Assembly (NCBI RefSeq): GCF_011320225.1 | Contig: NZ_JAAOEN010000006.1 | Coordinates: forward strand, 62,001 to 126,000 | Reading direction: 5' to 3' | DNA: 64,000 nt | Source of the DNA: Phytoactinopolyspora limicola | GTDB taxonomy: Bacteria > Actinomycetota > Actinomycetes > Jiangellales > Jiangellaceae | Shown here: piece after piece, positions 41,537-48,920 of the stretch | How the letters are laid out: each line of letters begins with the position of its first letter | How positions within the stretch are numbered: the stretch's first letter is position 1 | The notes under the pieces: generated by a model | Databases searched by the model: none | Told to the model about the DNA's origin: nothing | Seen by the model: the letters and a program-made list of their open reading frames with translations, nothing else | Program-made: the position numbers and the translations under genes

Positions 41537-41809
41537 TCAGCCTTGCTCCCGAGCGGCAAGTGCAGCGAGCAGGGCAGCCTCGGCGGCTGTCGTCTTGGGC
41601 GTCGTGAGTTCGAGCGCCAGGCCGAGCGCTCGTAACACAAGAAACACCTGCTCGGTGCTGGCCGCCGGATGGCCGGCCTCGAACTTTGCCAGCCACGCAC
41701 GAGACACTCTGGCGTTCTCAGCCAGCGCGACCTGAGACATTCCACGTCGCTTACGTTCGGCCCGCACCGCGGCACCTAGCTGCCGCGCATCCGAGATGCT
41801 CGCCATCAC
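41537..41809 (-). CDS. HipB-like XRE-family regulator (orphan antitoxin)
   Basis: A 90-residue helix-turn-helix protein: LGAAVRAERKRRGMSQVALAENARVSRAWLAKFEAGHPAASTEQVFLVLRALGLALEL is the standard HipB fold. Its stop overlaps an ATG (TGATG) that starts MATPGDLSVF, resembling the first residues of HipA, but the frame then departs from the family and the next stop (41373) comes after about 54 codons. The toxin gene is thus missing and the antitoxin is left alone. Start ATG at 41809 or 41806. TA-type autoregulation is expected from the family, and AT-rich repeats (TAGACAAATC-like) lie just upstream at 41825-41890. Confidence 0.82.
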   Translation of the reverse strand: MMASISDARQLGAAVRAERKRRGMSQVALAENARVSRAWLAKFEAGHPAASTEQVFLVLRALGLALELTTPKTTAAEAALLAALAAREQG

Positions 41810-42002
41810 ACTCTCCTGTCCACGAATGTAGACGAAATCAAAATGTCTATGTACGTAGACACTATCAAAGGTCTGCGAACGTAGACACGTGATGCGCGGT
41901 CAAAGCTAGCCCAACGTTCGTGCTGCGCACAGGGCCAACGACGCACACACCGTGGTTCGTCTACGGCACATGAACACTGACCACAGCTGGAATACGCCGC
42001 CC

Positions 42003-42037
42003 CCATATTCAAGGTTATGCATCAACCTTGAATATGG
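42003..42037. promoter_or_regulatory. Fic-type inverted repeat, copy 1 (gene lost)
   Basis: Perfect 14-bp arms CCATATTCAAGGTT (42003-42016 / 42024-42037), loop ATGCATC. It is nearly the same as the repeat before the first fic gene (44403-44439), including the preceding GAATACGCCG. No fic gene follows here. Confidence 0.65.
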
Positions 42038-42171
42038 ACGGTAGCGACGACGGGCGAGCCTGCACATCGATGGGCGGCGCGACTCCTCAGCGAATGACGG
42101 CCGACGGCGATACCGCGTCGGTCGGCAACGACGTCCTCAACGTCCTCGGCCTCACCACCCCGCACCGACCC

Positions 42172-42293
42172 CGGTGATCATGAGCAGATTCCGGCCCACG
42201 CCGAAGGTGATCGTGAGCGCTGTCGAGTCGCTATGGCAACGCAAATCCGCTCACGATCACCGGTGCCTGAGGCACGAATCCGCTCACGATCAC
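42172..42293. terminator. GTGATC-family palindromes
   Basis: A perfect 14-bp pair GGTGATCGTGAGCG (42206-42219 / 42248-42261) with a GTCGCTATGGCAAC loop, and a second copy of AATCCGCTCACGATCAC ending at 42293. It lies 80 bp past the stop of the DHFR-like gene on the minus strand and at the end of the STAND remnant. Confidence 0.6.
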
Positions 42294-42372
42294 GCCGTCG
42301 ATAACCAGATCGATGGCCACTTCGCTGAGGTGATGCGCCTGAACGTCGACGAGCGACGGCGGCGCTTTCCAA

Positions 42373-43038
42373 CTACGTGCGGACTACCGCGTAGTTCAGG
42401 TGCGTGACCTGCGCTGACGGTTCCGTTTTTGTCTGCTTGATGGTGGCGCGCTCGGGGTCGATGCCGTCGAAGAGCTGGACCCCTTTGCCGAAGAGTACGG
42501 GCGAGAGGGCGATGGAAAACTCGTCGACCAGGCCCGCGTTCAGGTACTGGAGGATCGTGTCGCCGCCGCCGGCGATGCGAACATCTCGATCTCCGGCCGC
42601 CTTACGGGCCTGCTCAAGTGCGCTTTCGATGCCGTCGTTCACGAAATAGAACGTCGTGCCGCCGGGGCGTTCCCAAGGCTCTCGGACCTCATGAGTCACG
42701 ACGTAGACGGGGGTGTGGAACGGCGCCTCCTCCGGCCAGCTGACTTCACCAAGGTCGAACATCCGCTTGCCCATGACGCTGGCGCCGGTGCGGCGGAACG
42801 TCTCTTCGAGGATGGTGTTGTCGCGGCCTTCCTTGCCCCCCTCGCCGAACTTCAGGTTCTGGCGGAAGAAGCGCTGTCCGAGTACCCATGCCTGAAGCTT
42901 CGACCACTGAGCCGTCCACGCTTTGAGGCCGGGTGTGGTCTCGCCACGTCGGAGCGCGTCGACGTCGTCCGGGCTGCTCTCGGGTGCGACGTACCCGTCG
43001 AGCGACATCGAGACGCTGAAGAACACCTTGTCCGTCAT
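42373..43038 (-). CDS. Dihydrofolate reductase-like (RibD C-terminal) protein
   Basis: A 221-residue protein of the RibD_C/DHFR-like family: KVFFSVSMSLDGYVA at the start, TGASVMGKRMFDLGEVSW in the middle, and VRIAGGGDTILQYLNAGLVDEFSIALSPVLFGKGVQLFD near the end. NADPH-dependent reduction of a small molecule is likely. The start ATG (43038) overlaps the stop of the AHSA1 gene (TGATG). It is the third gene of an ArsR/AHSA1/DHFR-like operon. A second member of the family is cut by the right edge of the window. Confidence 0.9.
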   Translation of the reverse strand: MTDKVFFSVSMSLDGYVAPESSPDDVDALRRGETTPGLKAWTAQWSKLQAWVLGQRFFRQNLKFGEGGKEGRDNTILEETFRRTGASVMGKRMFDLGEVSWPEEAPFHTPVYVVTHEVREPWERPGGTTFYFVNDGIESALEQARKAAGDRDVRIAGGGDTILQYLNAGLVDEFSIALSPVLFGKGVQLFDGIDPERATIKQTKTEPSAQVTHLNYAVVRT

Positions 43039-43532
43039 CACTGGCCTTCCGTCGAGTTGTTCTGGCTGGTGACGTACTCCGCCAGCCGGCCAATGGTCTG
43101 CTGGCCCCCCTCGATCGCGTGGTGCTCCTTGGCTGCTTGGTCGCGGAGTTCGGCGGTCGGGAAGATCGTCCGCATGACGACGTCGGTGGTGTCGCCGTCG
43201 TCGTCGAAGGTCAGAATCGACTCGAAGGCATTCGGGTCGTCCGCCGACTCGCCATGCAACAGGACGATCCGCTCCGGGCGCACGATCTCGCGCCAGGTGA
43301 TCCACTCCGGATAATCCGTGCCGTCCGGGCCGTGCATGGTGAAACTCCAGACGCCGCCCTCACGGAACTCGAACGCGCGCGTTGTGGTGGTGAACCCATT
43401 GGGCCCCCACCACTGCGACAGGTGGCGCACCTCGGTGAAGGCGCTGAACACCAGGTCGCGCGGTGCATCGATGGTGCGAGTGATCACGATCTCGCGGTCG
43501 GCGGTTGTCTGGTGTGCTGAGTTAGTTGTCAT
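43038..43532 (-). CDS. AHSA1-family SRPBCC protein
   Basis: A 164-residue Bet v1-like protein: REIVITRTIDAPRDLVFSAFTEVRHLSQWWGPNGFTTTTRAFEFREGG is the classical AHSA1 N-terminus. The C-terminal helix is HHAIEGGQQTIGRLAEYV. It overlaps the 3' end of the arsR-like gene by 11 bp and couples to the DHFR-like gene. ArsR-AHSA1 pairs are widespread, and the ligand is usually unknown. This is the second such pair in the window. Confidence 0.92.
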   Translation of the reverse strand: MTTNSAHQTTADREIVITRTIDAPRDLVFSAFTEVRHLSQWWGPNGFTTTTRAFEFREGGVWSFTMHGPDGTDYPEWITWREIVRPERIVLLHGESADDPNAFESILTFDDDGDTTDVVMRTIFPTAELRDQAAKEHHAIEGGQQTIGRLAEYVTSQNNSTEGQ

Positions 43533-43878
43533 CGGGGTTCTCTTTCTGCGACTCGCTCTTGAGTTCCTGCACGTAGGTGTTCAATCGGTCGAAGCTCTCG
43601 TTCCAGAACTCCGCAAAGCCGCCCACCCACTCGTGGATGGGCTGTAGGCCGCGGGCGTCCAAGCCGTAGAGCCGCTGCTTGCCGACCTCGCGGACCTGGA
43701 CTAGCTGCACCTCCCGCAGCACCCGGAGGTGTTTGGACGCACTGGGCTGCGGGATGCCGAGCTCCTTGGCGAGCTCCAGAACGGGGCGCTCGCCGTTCTT
43801 GAGCAGCTCCAAGATGCCGCGACGCTGCGGCTCGGCGATCGCGTTGAACGTGTCGGATGTGGTTGCTGCTCGAGGCAT
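43522..43878 (-). CDS. ArsR-family repressor
   Basis: A 118-residue winged-helix regulator: TFNAIAEPQRRGILELLKNGERPVLELAKELGIPQPSASKHLRVLREVQLVQVREVGKQRLYGLD is canonical, with the recognition helix QPSASKHLRVL. The C-terminal FWNESFDRLNTYVQELK helix mediates dimers. No metal-binding ELCVCDL motif, so it is of the AHSA1-linked non-metal subgroup. A perfect palindrome 10 bp upstream of its ATG suggests tight autorepression of the operon. Confidence 0.93.
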   Translation of the reverse strand: MPRAATTSDTFNAIAEPQRRGILELLKNGERPVLELAKELGIPQPSASKHLRVLREVQLVQVREVGKQRLYGLDARGLQPIHEWVGGFAEFWNESFDRLNTYVQELKSESQKENPDDN

Positions 43879-43888
43879 GCACCCATCA

Positions 43889-43906
43889 TATTCCCATATG
43901 GGAATA
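43889..43906. promoter_or_regulatory. Operator of the ArsR operon
   Basis: Perfect 18-bp palindrome TATTCCCATATGGGAATA, starting 10 bp before the arsR-like ATG. The position over the core promoter or 5' end fits autorepression. Confidence 0.65.
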
Positions 43907-43962
43907 CGTCAAGCGAGGCGTTTGTGCGACATCGACACCGCGCGGAGGTGAGGCGCGGTGCG

Positions 43963-44130
43963 TCAATGACGCGGTAGGCGTATCCAGGCAGCTGAACGCC
44001 CGAAGCCGTCGGGCGCCACGATCCCTTCATCGCGCAAGCGGTTCAGCACGAGCCGGATCGTCTGGTCGCTGACCCCCGGCAACGCGGCACGGATGTCTGC
44101 CAGGCGCATAGCCGTGGGGGCGTGGTGCAT
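43963..44130 (-). pseudogene. Winged-helix tail of a lost Fic-type protein
   Basis: A 55-codon frame beginning at ATG 44130 reads MRLADIRAALPGVSDQTIRL and VLNRLRDEGIVAPDGFGRSA, a winged-helix module like those at the C-terminus of Fic-family or regulator proteins. The same frame is open upstream (GSKQDRVRDYV), with no ribosome site in front. It may be a very small regulator, but a remnant is more likely given the neighbouring fic genes. Confidence 0.45.
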
Positions 44131-44402
44131 CACGTAGTCGCGAACCCGGTCTTGCTTGCTGCCACTTGCCCTCTGTGTCGCGGCTCGCTGACTGAAGCTT
44201 TTGGTATGCGCCCGCCGCCCGCCGTAGCTCGGGTTGTAGGCAAAGCCATGTTTACCGGTGTTGGCTTGGATCAGGTGCCAAGTGTGGTCGTTCGATCACA
44301 TACCGCGTTGTTGCCGAACGGCCACAAATGCGCAGGTAGGTGGTCGACAGGGGCCGTCGGTGTGTTGCCGGTAGCGGTGAAGACAGGCTTGAATACGCCG
44401 AG

Positions 44403-44439
44403 CCCTTATTCAAGGTTATGCGCTAACCTTGAATAAGGG
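44403..44439. promoter_or_regulatory. Inverted repeat in front of fic gene 1
   Basis: Perfect 16-bp arms CCCTTATTCAAGGTTA (44403-44418 / 44424-44439), loop TGCGC. Its right end merges with the GGGAGG ribosome site of the Fic gene, so it could act as an operator or as an mRNA hairpin that hides the site. Confidence 0.72.
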
Positions 44440-44448
44440 AGGTAATTG

Positions 44449-45699
44449 ATGGGACGTTACGAGGCGCGAACATGGCCGGCTGATCCCTCCGGGGCTACCC
44501 GCGCTGAACGCACATCGTGCCGGTACCAAGCCTACGTCCCGGAGCCTCTCGTAGGAATCGACTTGGATCTGTCGGCTTCTGCGGCGGCCGACGTGGTCGA
44601 CGTCGAGCAACAGGTGCGCCATCTCAACGATGCTCACCCCGGTTTGGCGAATCTTGAGCCCCTCGCGAGGTTCCTTCTGCGTGCAGAGGCGGTCGCTTCC
44701 TCGAACATAGAGGGCTTAGTCCTCAATGTTCGTCGCTTGGCCCGCAGTGAGGCAGCTGAACGAGAGGGCCTACCAGTCACTGATGAGACCGCCAGAGCGG
44801 TCCTCGGCAATGTCAAAGCGCTCGACGAAGCTCTCACCCTCGCCTCGGATCCGAACATGCCGGTAACAGTCGACGACATCGGGATGGTCCACAAGGCGTT
44901 GCTTGTAGGAACGCGCGATGAGAGATGGGCCGGTGTCGTGCGCAGCGAGCAAAACTGGATCGGTGGAGTAAATCCATGCTCCGCCGCCTTCGTGCCGCCA
45001 CCCGAGGCGTACGTTCCCGCCCTCCTTGATGACCTCGCCGCATACATCTCCGGAGAGGAGCACCCAGCGCTCTTGCAGGCAGCCCTCGCTCATTCACAGT
45101 TCGAGACCATCCATCCTTTTGCCGATGGCAACGGGCGGGCTGGGCGAGCACTCATTCAACTGGTCTTGCGCCGCCGCGGCGTTGCGACACGGGTGGTGCC
45201 ACCGGTTTCCCTTGTTCTCGCGACCCAGGCCGACACGTATATAGATGCACTCGACCAAACTCGAGTCGATGGTTCCACGGTGTCGGGCCAACTGTTGTGG
45301 GTGGAACTGTTCCTCTCCGCTGCCGGCCGTGCGTGCCGCGACTCGTCGCAGTTCGCCACTGATCTGGCCTCGTTGGAAAGTTCGTGGAGGTCCAGCCTCG
45401 GACGGGTGCGCGCGAACTCGGCGACGGACCTCTTGGTGACAGCCCTGCCGTCCCTCCCCGTGTTCTCGGTGGCGACTGCTGCGACCCATATTGCGAGGAC
45501 GTTTCAAGCGACAAGTGAGGCCGTCAACCGGCTGGTGCAAGCAGGCGTAGTGCGGCAGATGAAGGTAGGGCGCCGAAATCGAACATTTGAAGCAGTAGGA
45601 CTCTTTGAAGCGTTCACCGGGTTCGAGCGACTGCTCGCCAGCCCGGGCGCCGACACACAGATGTCCCCATCGGAACGTCCAGTGCCACAACGTCCGTAA
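44449..45699 (+). CDS. Fic-domain protein 1
   Basis: A 416-residue Fic protein, predicted to AMPylate or otherwise modify a protein with a nucleotide. The Fic motif HPFADGNGRAGR starts at His222. An inhibitory helix motif SxxxEG (SSNIEG, residues 84-89) lies N-terminal to the core, as in class II Fic proteins, and should autoinhibit activity. The Fic_N-like region and WIGG loop (NWIGGVNPCSAAFVPPP) precede it. A C-terminal winged-helix (about 340-400, ATAATHIARTFQATSEAVNRLV) ends the chain. Start ATG 44449, GGGAGG upstream. The target is unknown. Confidence 0.92.
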   Translation: MGRYEARTWPADPSGATRAERTSCRYQAYVPEPLVGIDLDLSASAAADVVDVEQQVRHLNDAHPGLANLEPLARFLLRAEAVASSNIEGLVLNVRRLARSEAAEREGLPVTDETARAVLGNVKALDEALTLASDPNMPVTVDDIGMVHKALLVGTRDERWAGVVRSEQNWIGGVNPCSAAFVPPPEAYVPALLDDLAAYISGEEHPALLQAALAHSQFETIHPFADGNGRAGRALIQLVLRRRGVATRVVPPVSLVLATQADTYIDALDQTRVDGSTVSGQLLWVELFLSAAGRACRDSSQFATDLASLESSWRSSLGRVRANSATDLLVTALPSLPVFSVATAATHIARTFQATSEAVNRLVQAGVVRQMKVGRRNRTFEAVGLFEAFTGFERLLASPGADTQMSPSERPVPQRP

Positions 45700-45860
45700 C
45701 GATCTACCGGATGAGATAGATCTTGCGCGGCGCGGTCATGGTCCGGTCGCGTCGGCCTTCTCGCGTAACGAACGGCGGGAAGTATCTCGGCGCCGGGGAT
45801 GGTGGGTGCGAGTGAGCGTGGGAGCTCGTCTACCGATGTCGCGGCTGAACCTATCGATGT

Positions 45861-45882
45861 GAGTTTCCAAATTGGAAAACTC
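45861..45882. promoter_or_regulatory. Inverted repeat between the fic genes
   Basis: GAGTTTCCAA-ATTGGAAAACTC, with perfect inner arms TTTCCAA-A-TTGGAAA. It lies 160 bp before the second fic gene. The 341-bp gap (45700-46040) holds no gene; CGGTTATGCTTA near 45988 is a weak trace of the Fic repeat. Confidence 0.4.
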
Positions 45883-46040
45883 GGTTCCCCGCGCGTTGGC
45901 CCGCGGGCGGGGGCGTCGATAGGTATGTCGCTGCTGAAGCATGGACTGCGGCGACCCGCAACCGTAACTTGCGGCGCTCTTGTTTACGGTTATGCTTAAA
46001 AAAGTAATCAAGGCTGCCCATAGTTTCGGATGGGAGGGCA

Positions 46041-47369
46041 ATGGCGAAGCCGCCTGAGCCGAAGGGTGTGCCGGCAGGTGGCCGGCACGGCGACGTGCGA
46101 GCCGACGAACCCGTCGAACTCCCTGGTGGCCGCCAGGCTGCACTCGACTGGCCGGCAACCGAACACCGTCAGATCCCGTGGCGCACCAACCCTGACCAGC
46201 GCGGCAGGGACGGTCGGCGGCCCAACTATCAGGACAGGATGCTCACTTCGGTGGTGGCCGAGGTGCCACCCAGAATCGCCGACGTTCCGGTTCACCTGAC
46301 TTCTGACCTTGCCGAACTCTGCCGCTACGTCGAGGGGGAGATAGCCCGTCTGGATGCCGAGTACGGCGCCCATCTGGTGGGTCTCTCGTCTTTTCTGGTG
46401 CGGTCGGAATCGGTCGCTTCCTCCCGGATCGAGCACGTGTACGCCGACCTCGATGACGTCGCCCGGGCGTCGATCGCCGAAGAAGCCTCGCGTGCAGCCA
46501 TGGGTACCGTCGCCGCGATCGAGGCGACGGCCAAGCTGATCCACAGCCAGGAGCCCGGTCAGCCGTTCCGCGAGGCCACACTGTTGAATGCCCACCACAC
46601 GCTTCTCGAAGACGACCCCATGGAAAGCCAATACGCAGGCAAGTACCGCGACGTCCAGAACTGGATCGGGGGCAGCGACTTCAGCCCCCGCGACGCTGTC
46701 CACGTCCCCGCCCCACCGGGGGAGATCAAGCCCCTGATGGCTGATCTCGTGGCATTCGCGAACCGGGACGACCTTTCGCCGCTTGCCCAAGCCGCACTCG
46801 TGCACGGCCAGTTCGAGGCGATCCACCCTTTCACGGACGGCAACGGCCGCATCGGCCGCGGACTCATCGCCGTGACCCTCCGCAGGCGGGCTGTCGCCCG
46901 GCAGGTCATCGCCCCCGTAGCCGCGGCCATGCTGGCAGACGTCGACACCTACTTCGAATCCCTGATCGCCTATCGCCGCGGTGACGGCGGCAGGCTGATC
47001 GGCTATATGGCACGCGCCGCGGAAACCGCCACGCGCGAGGCGGCGGTGTCAGCCCAGCGATTGAGCGAGATGCCACAGACGTGGCGAGACCTGGTCCGCC
47101 CGCGCGCGAACTCGTCGGCGGCGAAGCTCATCGATGGGCTCGTAGCAACTCCCTACTTCAATGCGCAGATCGCGCAGCGGATCACGGGATCGGCCGCGCC
47201 CCGCACGTACGAAGCAATCGAGAAACTGGCAGAGGCCGGTGTCCTCCGGGAGATCACCGGCGGTGCGCGGAACCGCGTCTGGGCGGCCAGCGATGTAACG
47301 ACCGAAATCGCCGACCTCGACGAACGCATCGGCAGGCGGGTCAAGCCCTCGGGCCGCTGGCGACTATAG
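46041..47369 (+). CDS. Fic-domain protein 2
   Basis: A 442-residue Fic protein with an intact motif HPFTDGNGRIGR (His262). An inhibitory-helix-like segment SSRIEH is present, but the usual Gly/Asn after Glu is His. The core has NWIGGSDFSPRDAVHVPAPP and the C-terminal part has a winged helix (TPYFNAQIAQRITGSAAPRTYEAIEKLAEAGVL). About 35% similar by eye to Fic 1, same domain order, so a paralogue or a second acquisition. Start ATG 46041, GGGAGG four bases upstream. The N-terminal 65 residues are Arg/Pro-rich. Confidence 0.92.
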   Translation: MAKPPEPKGVPAGGRHGDVRADEPVELPGGRQAALDWPATEHRQIPWRTNPDQRGRDGRRPNYQDRMLTSVVAEVPPRIADVPVHLTSDLAELCRYVEGEIARLDAEYGAHLVGLSSFLVRSESVASSRIEHVYADLDDVARASIAEEASRAAMGTVAAIEATAKLIHSQEPGQPFREATLLNAHHTLLEDDPMESQYAGKYRDVQNWIGGSDFSPRDAVHVPAPPGEIKPLMADLVAFANRDDLSPLAQAALVHGQFEAIHPFTDGNGRIGRGLIAVTLRRRAVARQVIAPVAAAMLADVDTYFESLIAYRRGDGGRLIGYMARAAETATREAAVSAQRLSEMPQTWRDLVRPRANSSAAKLIDGLVATPYFNAQIAQRITGSAAPRTYEAIEKLAEAGVLREITGGARNRVWAASDVTTEIADLDERIGRRVKPSGRWRL

Positions 47370-47549
47370 GACGCTGAAGCGGAGCAACGGTCGGCGGACA
47401 TAAGGCGGTCTCGGCGATGCCTGTACCTAAGTACAGTGTTCCCAAGTACAGTCGTCGAAGACTGCCGTGCTCCGGTCCCTGCCGTCATGGGCAACGGCGC
47501 GATAGGCGACACACAGGCGGCCAACGACGGCGAAGGCAACCTTGAACAA

Positions 47550-47581
47550 GCCGGAGCCATATTCAAGGTTGTGCGTTAACC
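47550..47581. promoter_or_regulatory. Fic-type inverted repeat, copy 3 (degenerate)
   Basis: GCCATATTCAAGGTT followed by GTGCGTTAACC repeats the left arm and core of the other two copies, with CTTGAACAAGCCGGAG before it. The right arm is lost after AACC. It lies 75 bp before a short ORF at 47657. In the 47370-47549 stretch, AAGTACAGT is repeated at about 47428 and 47444. Confidence 0.55.
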
Positions 47582-47656
47582 GCGCCGACCTCCTCCGGCC
47601 ACGAACGACGGTAGGCGTCGCCATCATAGGCGAGCGCGTGTGCCAGGAGGGTACCT

Positions 47657-47860
47657 GTTGTTCGCTACTACGACGTCGGGCTCGAGGCCTACGAGGCGAT
47701 AGTGAGCGACGCCTACTTGGAAGACGACGGGTATGAACGGGTGAGATCAAACTCTCCTCTTGGCAAGCTGCTCGTCAACGTACGGCCAGGCCAACGGCTC
47801 TCCTATGGCAAGCCCAACGGTGAACCAGCCCTGGTTGAAATCCTGGACGTGACGGACTGA
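47657..47860 (+). other. Short ORF with strong ribosome site but no clear start codon
   Basis: Frame of 67 codons: VVRYYDVGLEAYEAIVSDAY, then LEDDGYERVRSN and GEPALVEILDVTD, protein-like in composition. AGGAGG (47645-47650) is seven bases ahead of the first codon, but the codon there is GTT. The first in-frame conventional start is GTG at 47702. It is probably a small gene, perhaps toxin-antitoxin related, that lost its start. Function unknown. Confidence 0.35.
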
Positions 47861-47956
47861 AAGTAATACACGTTCGGCACAGTGCATGGATAAACGCGGA
47901 GGTCACATCGCGCGTGGTCAACTTGAGCGCCTGAGCATCTTCCAGGGGTGTTGTAA

Positions 47957-48195
47957 ACTTACAACGCGCACAAGGATGTCAAGCGGGCCGTCGATGAGGC
48001 CGAGGAGCTGGGCTTCGAGATCAAGCCACTGAGCAGCCGCTGGCATACGTGGGGATGGATCATCTGTTCCCGTGCGGACAGCACGTCAAGGTGTTCTTGT
48101 CGGGCAGGAACCCAACTGGCGGAGCGAAGATCATAGCGAGATTCACGGCCAAACACCGAGCACACATCGAGCATCAGAAGGCAGGTGAGAAGTGA
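47957..48195 (+). pseudogene. Frameshifted HicA-like small toxin gene
   Basis: HKDVKRAVDEAEELGFEIKP, then SSRWHTWGWIIC in one frame continue as PCGQHVKVFLSGRNPTGGAK and IIARFTAKHRAHIEHQKA in another; the shift is near 48075. Together they form an approximately 80-residue HicA-like dsRBD-fold protein. No start codon precedes the first frame (a TAA lies at 47954). The second frame ends TGATG over the start of the next gene, so the pair once formed a translationally coupled operon. Real frameshift or sequencing error cannot be told apart. Confidence 0.6.
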
Positions 48196-48737
48196 TGGAC
48201 GCCTACGAGATCACGCTGATCATCGACCGTGAACCGAGCGATGCTGAGATTGAAGATGCGTTTGAGTCGTTGGACGGCTTGGGCATGACCGGCATCGAAA
48301 CAAGCGATACCGGTGTGCTGATCCACTTCGAGGCTGAAGCCGAGTCGATGTCAAGAGCGATCGTGAACACCACCTTCGGGCTCCAGCGCGTCGCTTCGCT
48401 GAACGTTCGTGTGGTTGGCATCCATTCAGAAGACCTCGTCACACTCAAGGACATCGCCCAGCGCACCGGCAGGTCGTACGAGTCCGTGCGGCTGCTCGCG
48501 AATGGCCGGCGAGGCCCTGGGCACTTCCCGCGTCCGCTGAGCGCGGGAACCTTCAGCTTGTACTCATGGGAAGAAGTCCTCATGTGGCTCGCTACCTACC
48601 AGGGCACCACGCCACCAGGCGACTACGGGGCCGTGCTGGCCGCGGCCGATCTCCTGATTCGTGCCGGGGAACTGCTTGGGCAGGAGCAGCGTTGCGAGCT
48701 TGCGCCGCTGCTAACCGGGCACGTTGAGACAGCGTGA
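48195..48737 (+). CDS. HTH protein paired with HicA-like remnant
   Basis: About 180 residues. The N-terminal half (MDAYEITLIIDREPSDAEIEDAFESLDGLG...TGVLIHFEAEAESM) looks like a ferredoxin-like alpha/beta domain. The C-terminal part has an AlpA/MerR-like helix-turn-helix: LVTLKDIAQRTGRSYESVRLLANGRRGPGHFPRPL. Proteins of this layout occur behind small HicA-like genes in actinobacteria and are likely antitoxin-type regulators. Its ATG overlaps the stop of the HicA-like ORF; a GTG at 48192 is an alternative start. Confidence 0.7.
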   Translation: MDAYEITLIIDREPSDAEIEDAFESLDGLGMTGIETSDTGVLIHFEAEAESMSRAIVNTTFGLQRVASLNVRVVGIHSEDLVTLKDIAQRTGRSYESVRLLANGRRGPGHFPRPLSAGTFSLYSWEEVLMWLATYQGTTPPGDYGAVLAAADLLIRAGELLGQEQRCELAPLLTGHVETA

Positions 48738-48920
48738 TCGATACGAAAGGTAACCTCGGCTCCGACGTGACGCGAATGTCCGATTGACCGCGCTCATCAG
48801 CTGACCCACCGCGTTCTGCGAGAAGTGACGTCGTCACCTGTGCTGTGCGAGCTGGCGATTCGTTGTGTCCGTGGTCGCTGGTAGGAATAGCCCACACAGA
48901 TCATCATTGCGGCGGGCGAG

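Larger units (their letters stand above)
40995..42177 (+). pseudogene. Split 3' remnant of a STAND-regulator paralogue
   Basis: Two pieces of the C-terminus of a relative of the 36711-39563 gene. The first, 40995-41030, reads ASCPCQQAQTLF against AGCPYQQARTLV. The second, 42094-42177, reads GDTASVGNDVLNVLGLTT against GDTVPAGNDILTNLGLAP and ends with a stop. In the intact gene these pieces are contiguous, so about 1.06 kb (41031-42093), with the hydrolase 5' part, the HipB-like gene and one Fic-type repeat, lies between them. The stop codon merges into a GTGATC palindrome. Confidence 0.7.

Noticed and set aside
45736-46158. Minus-strand frame between the fic genes
   Set aside because: Arg/Pro-rich, no ribosome site, overlaps the start of Fic 2.
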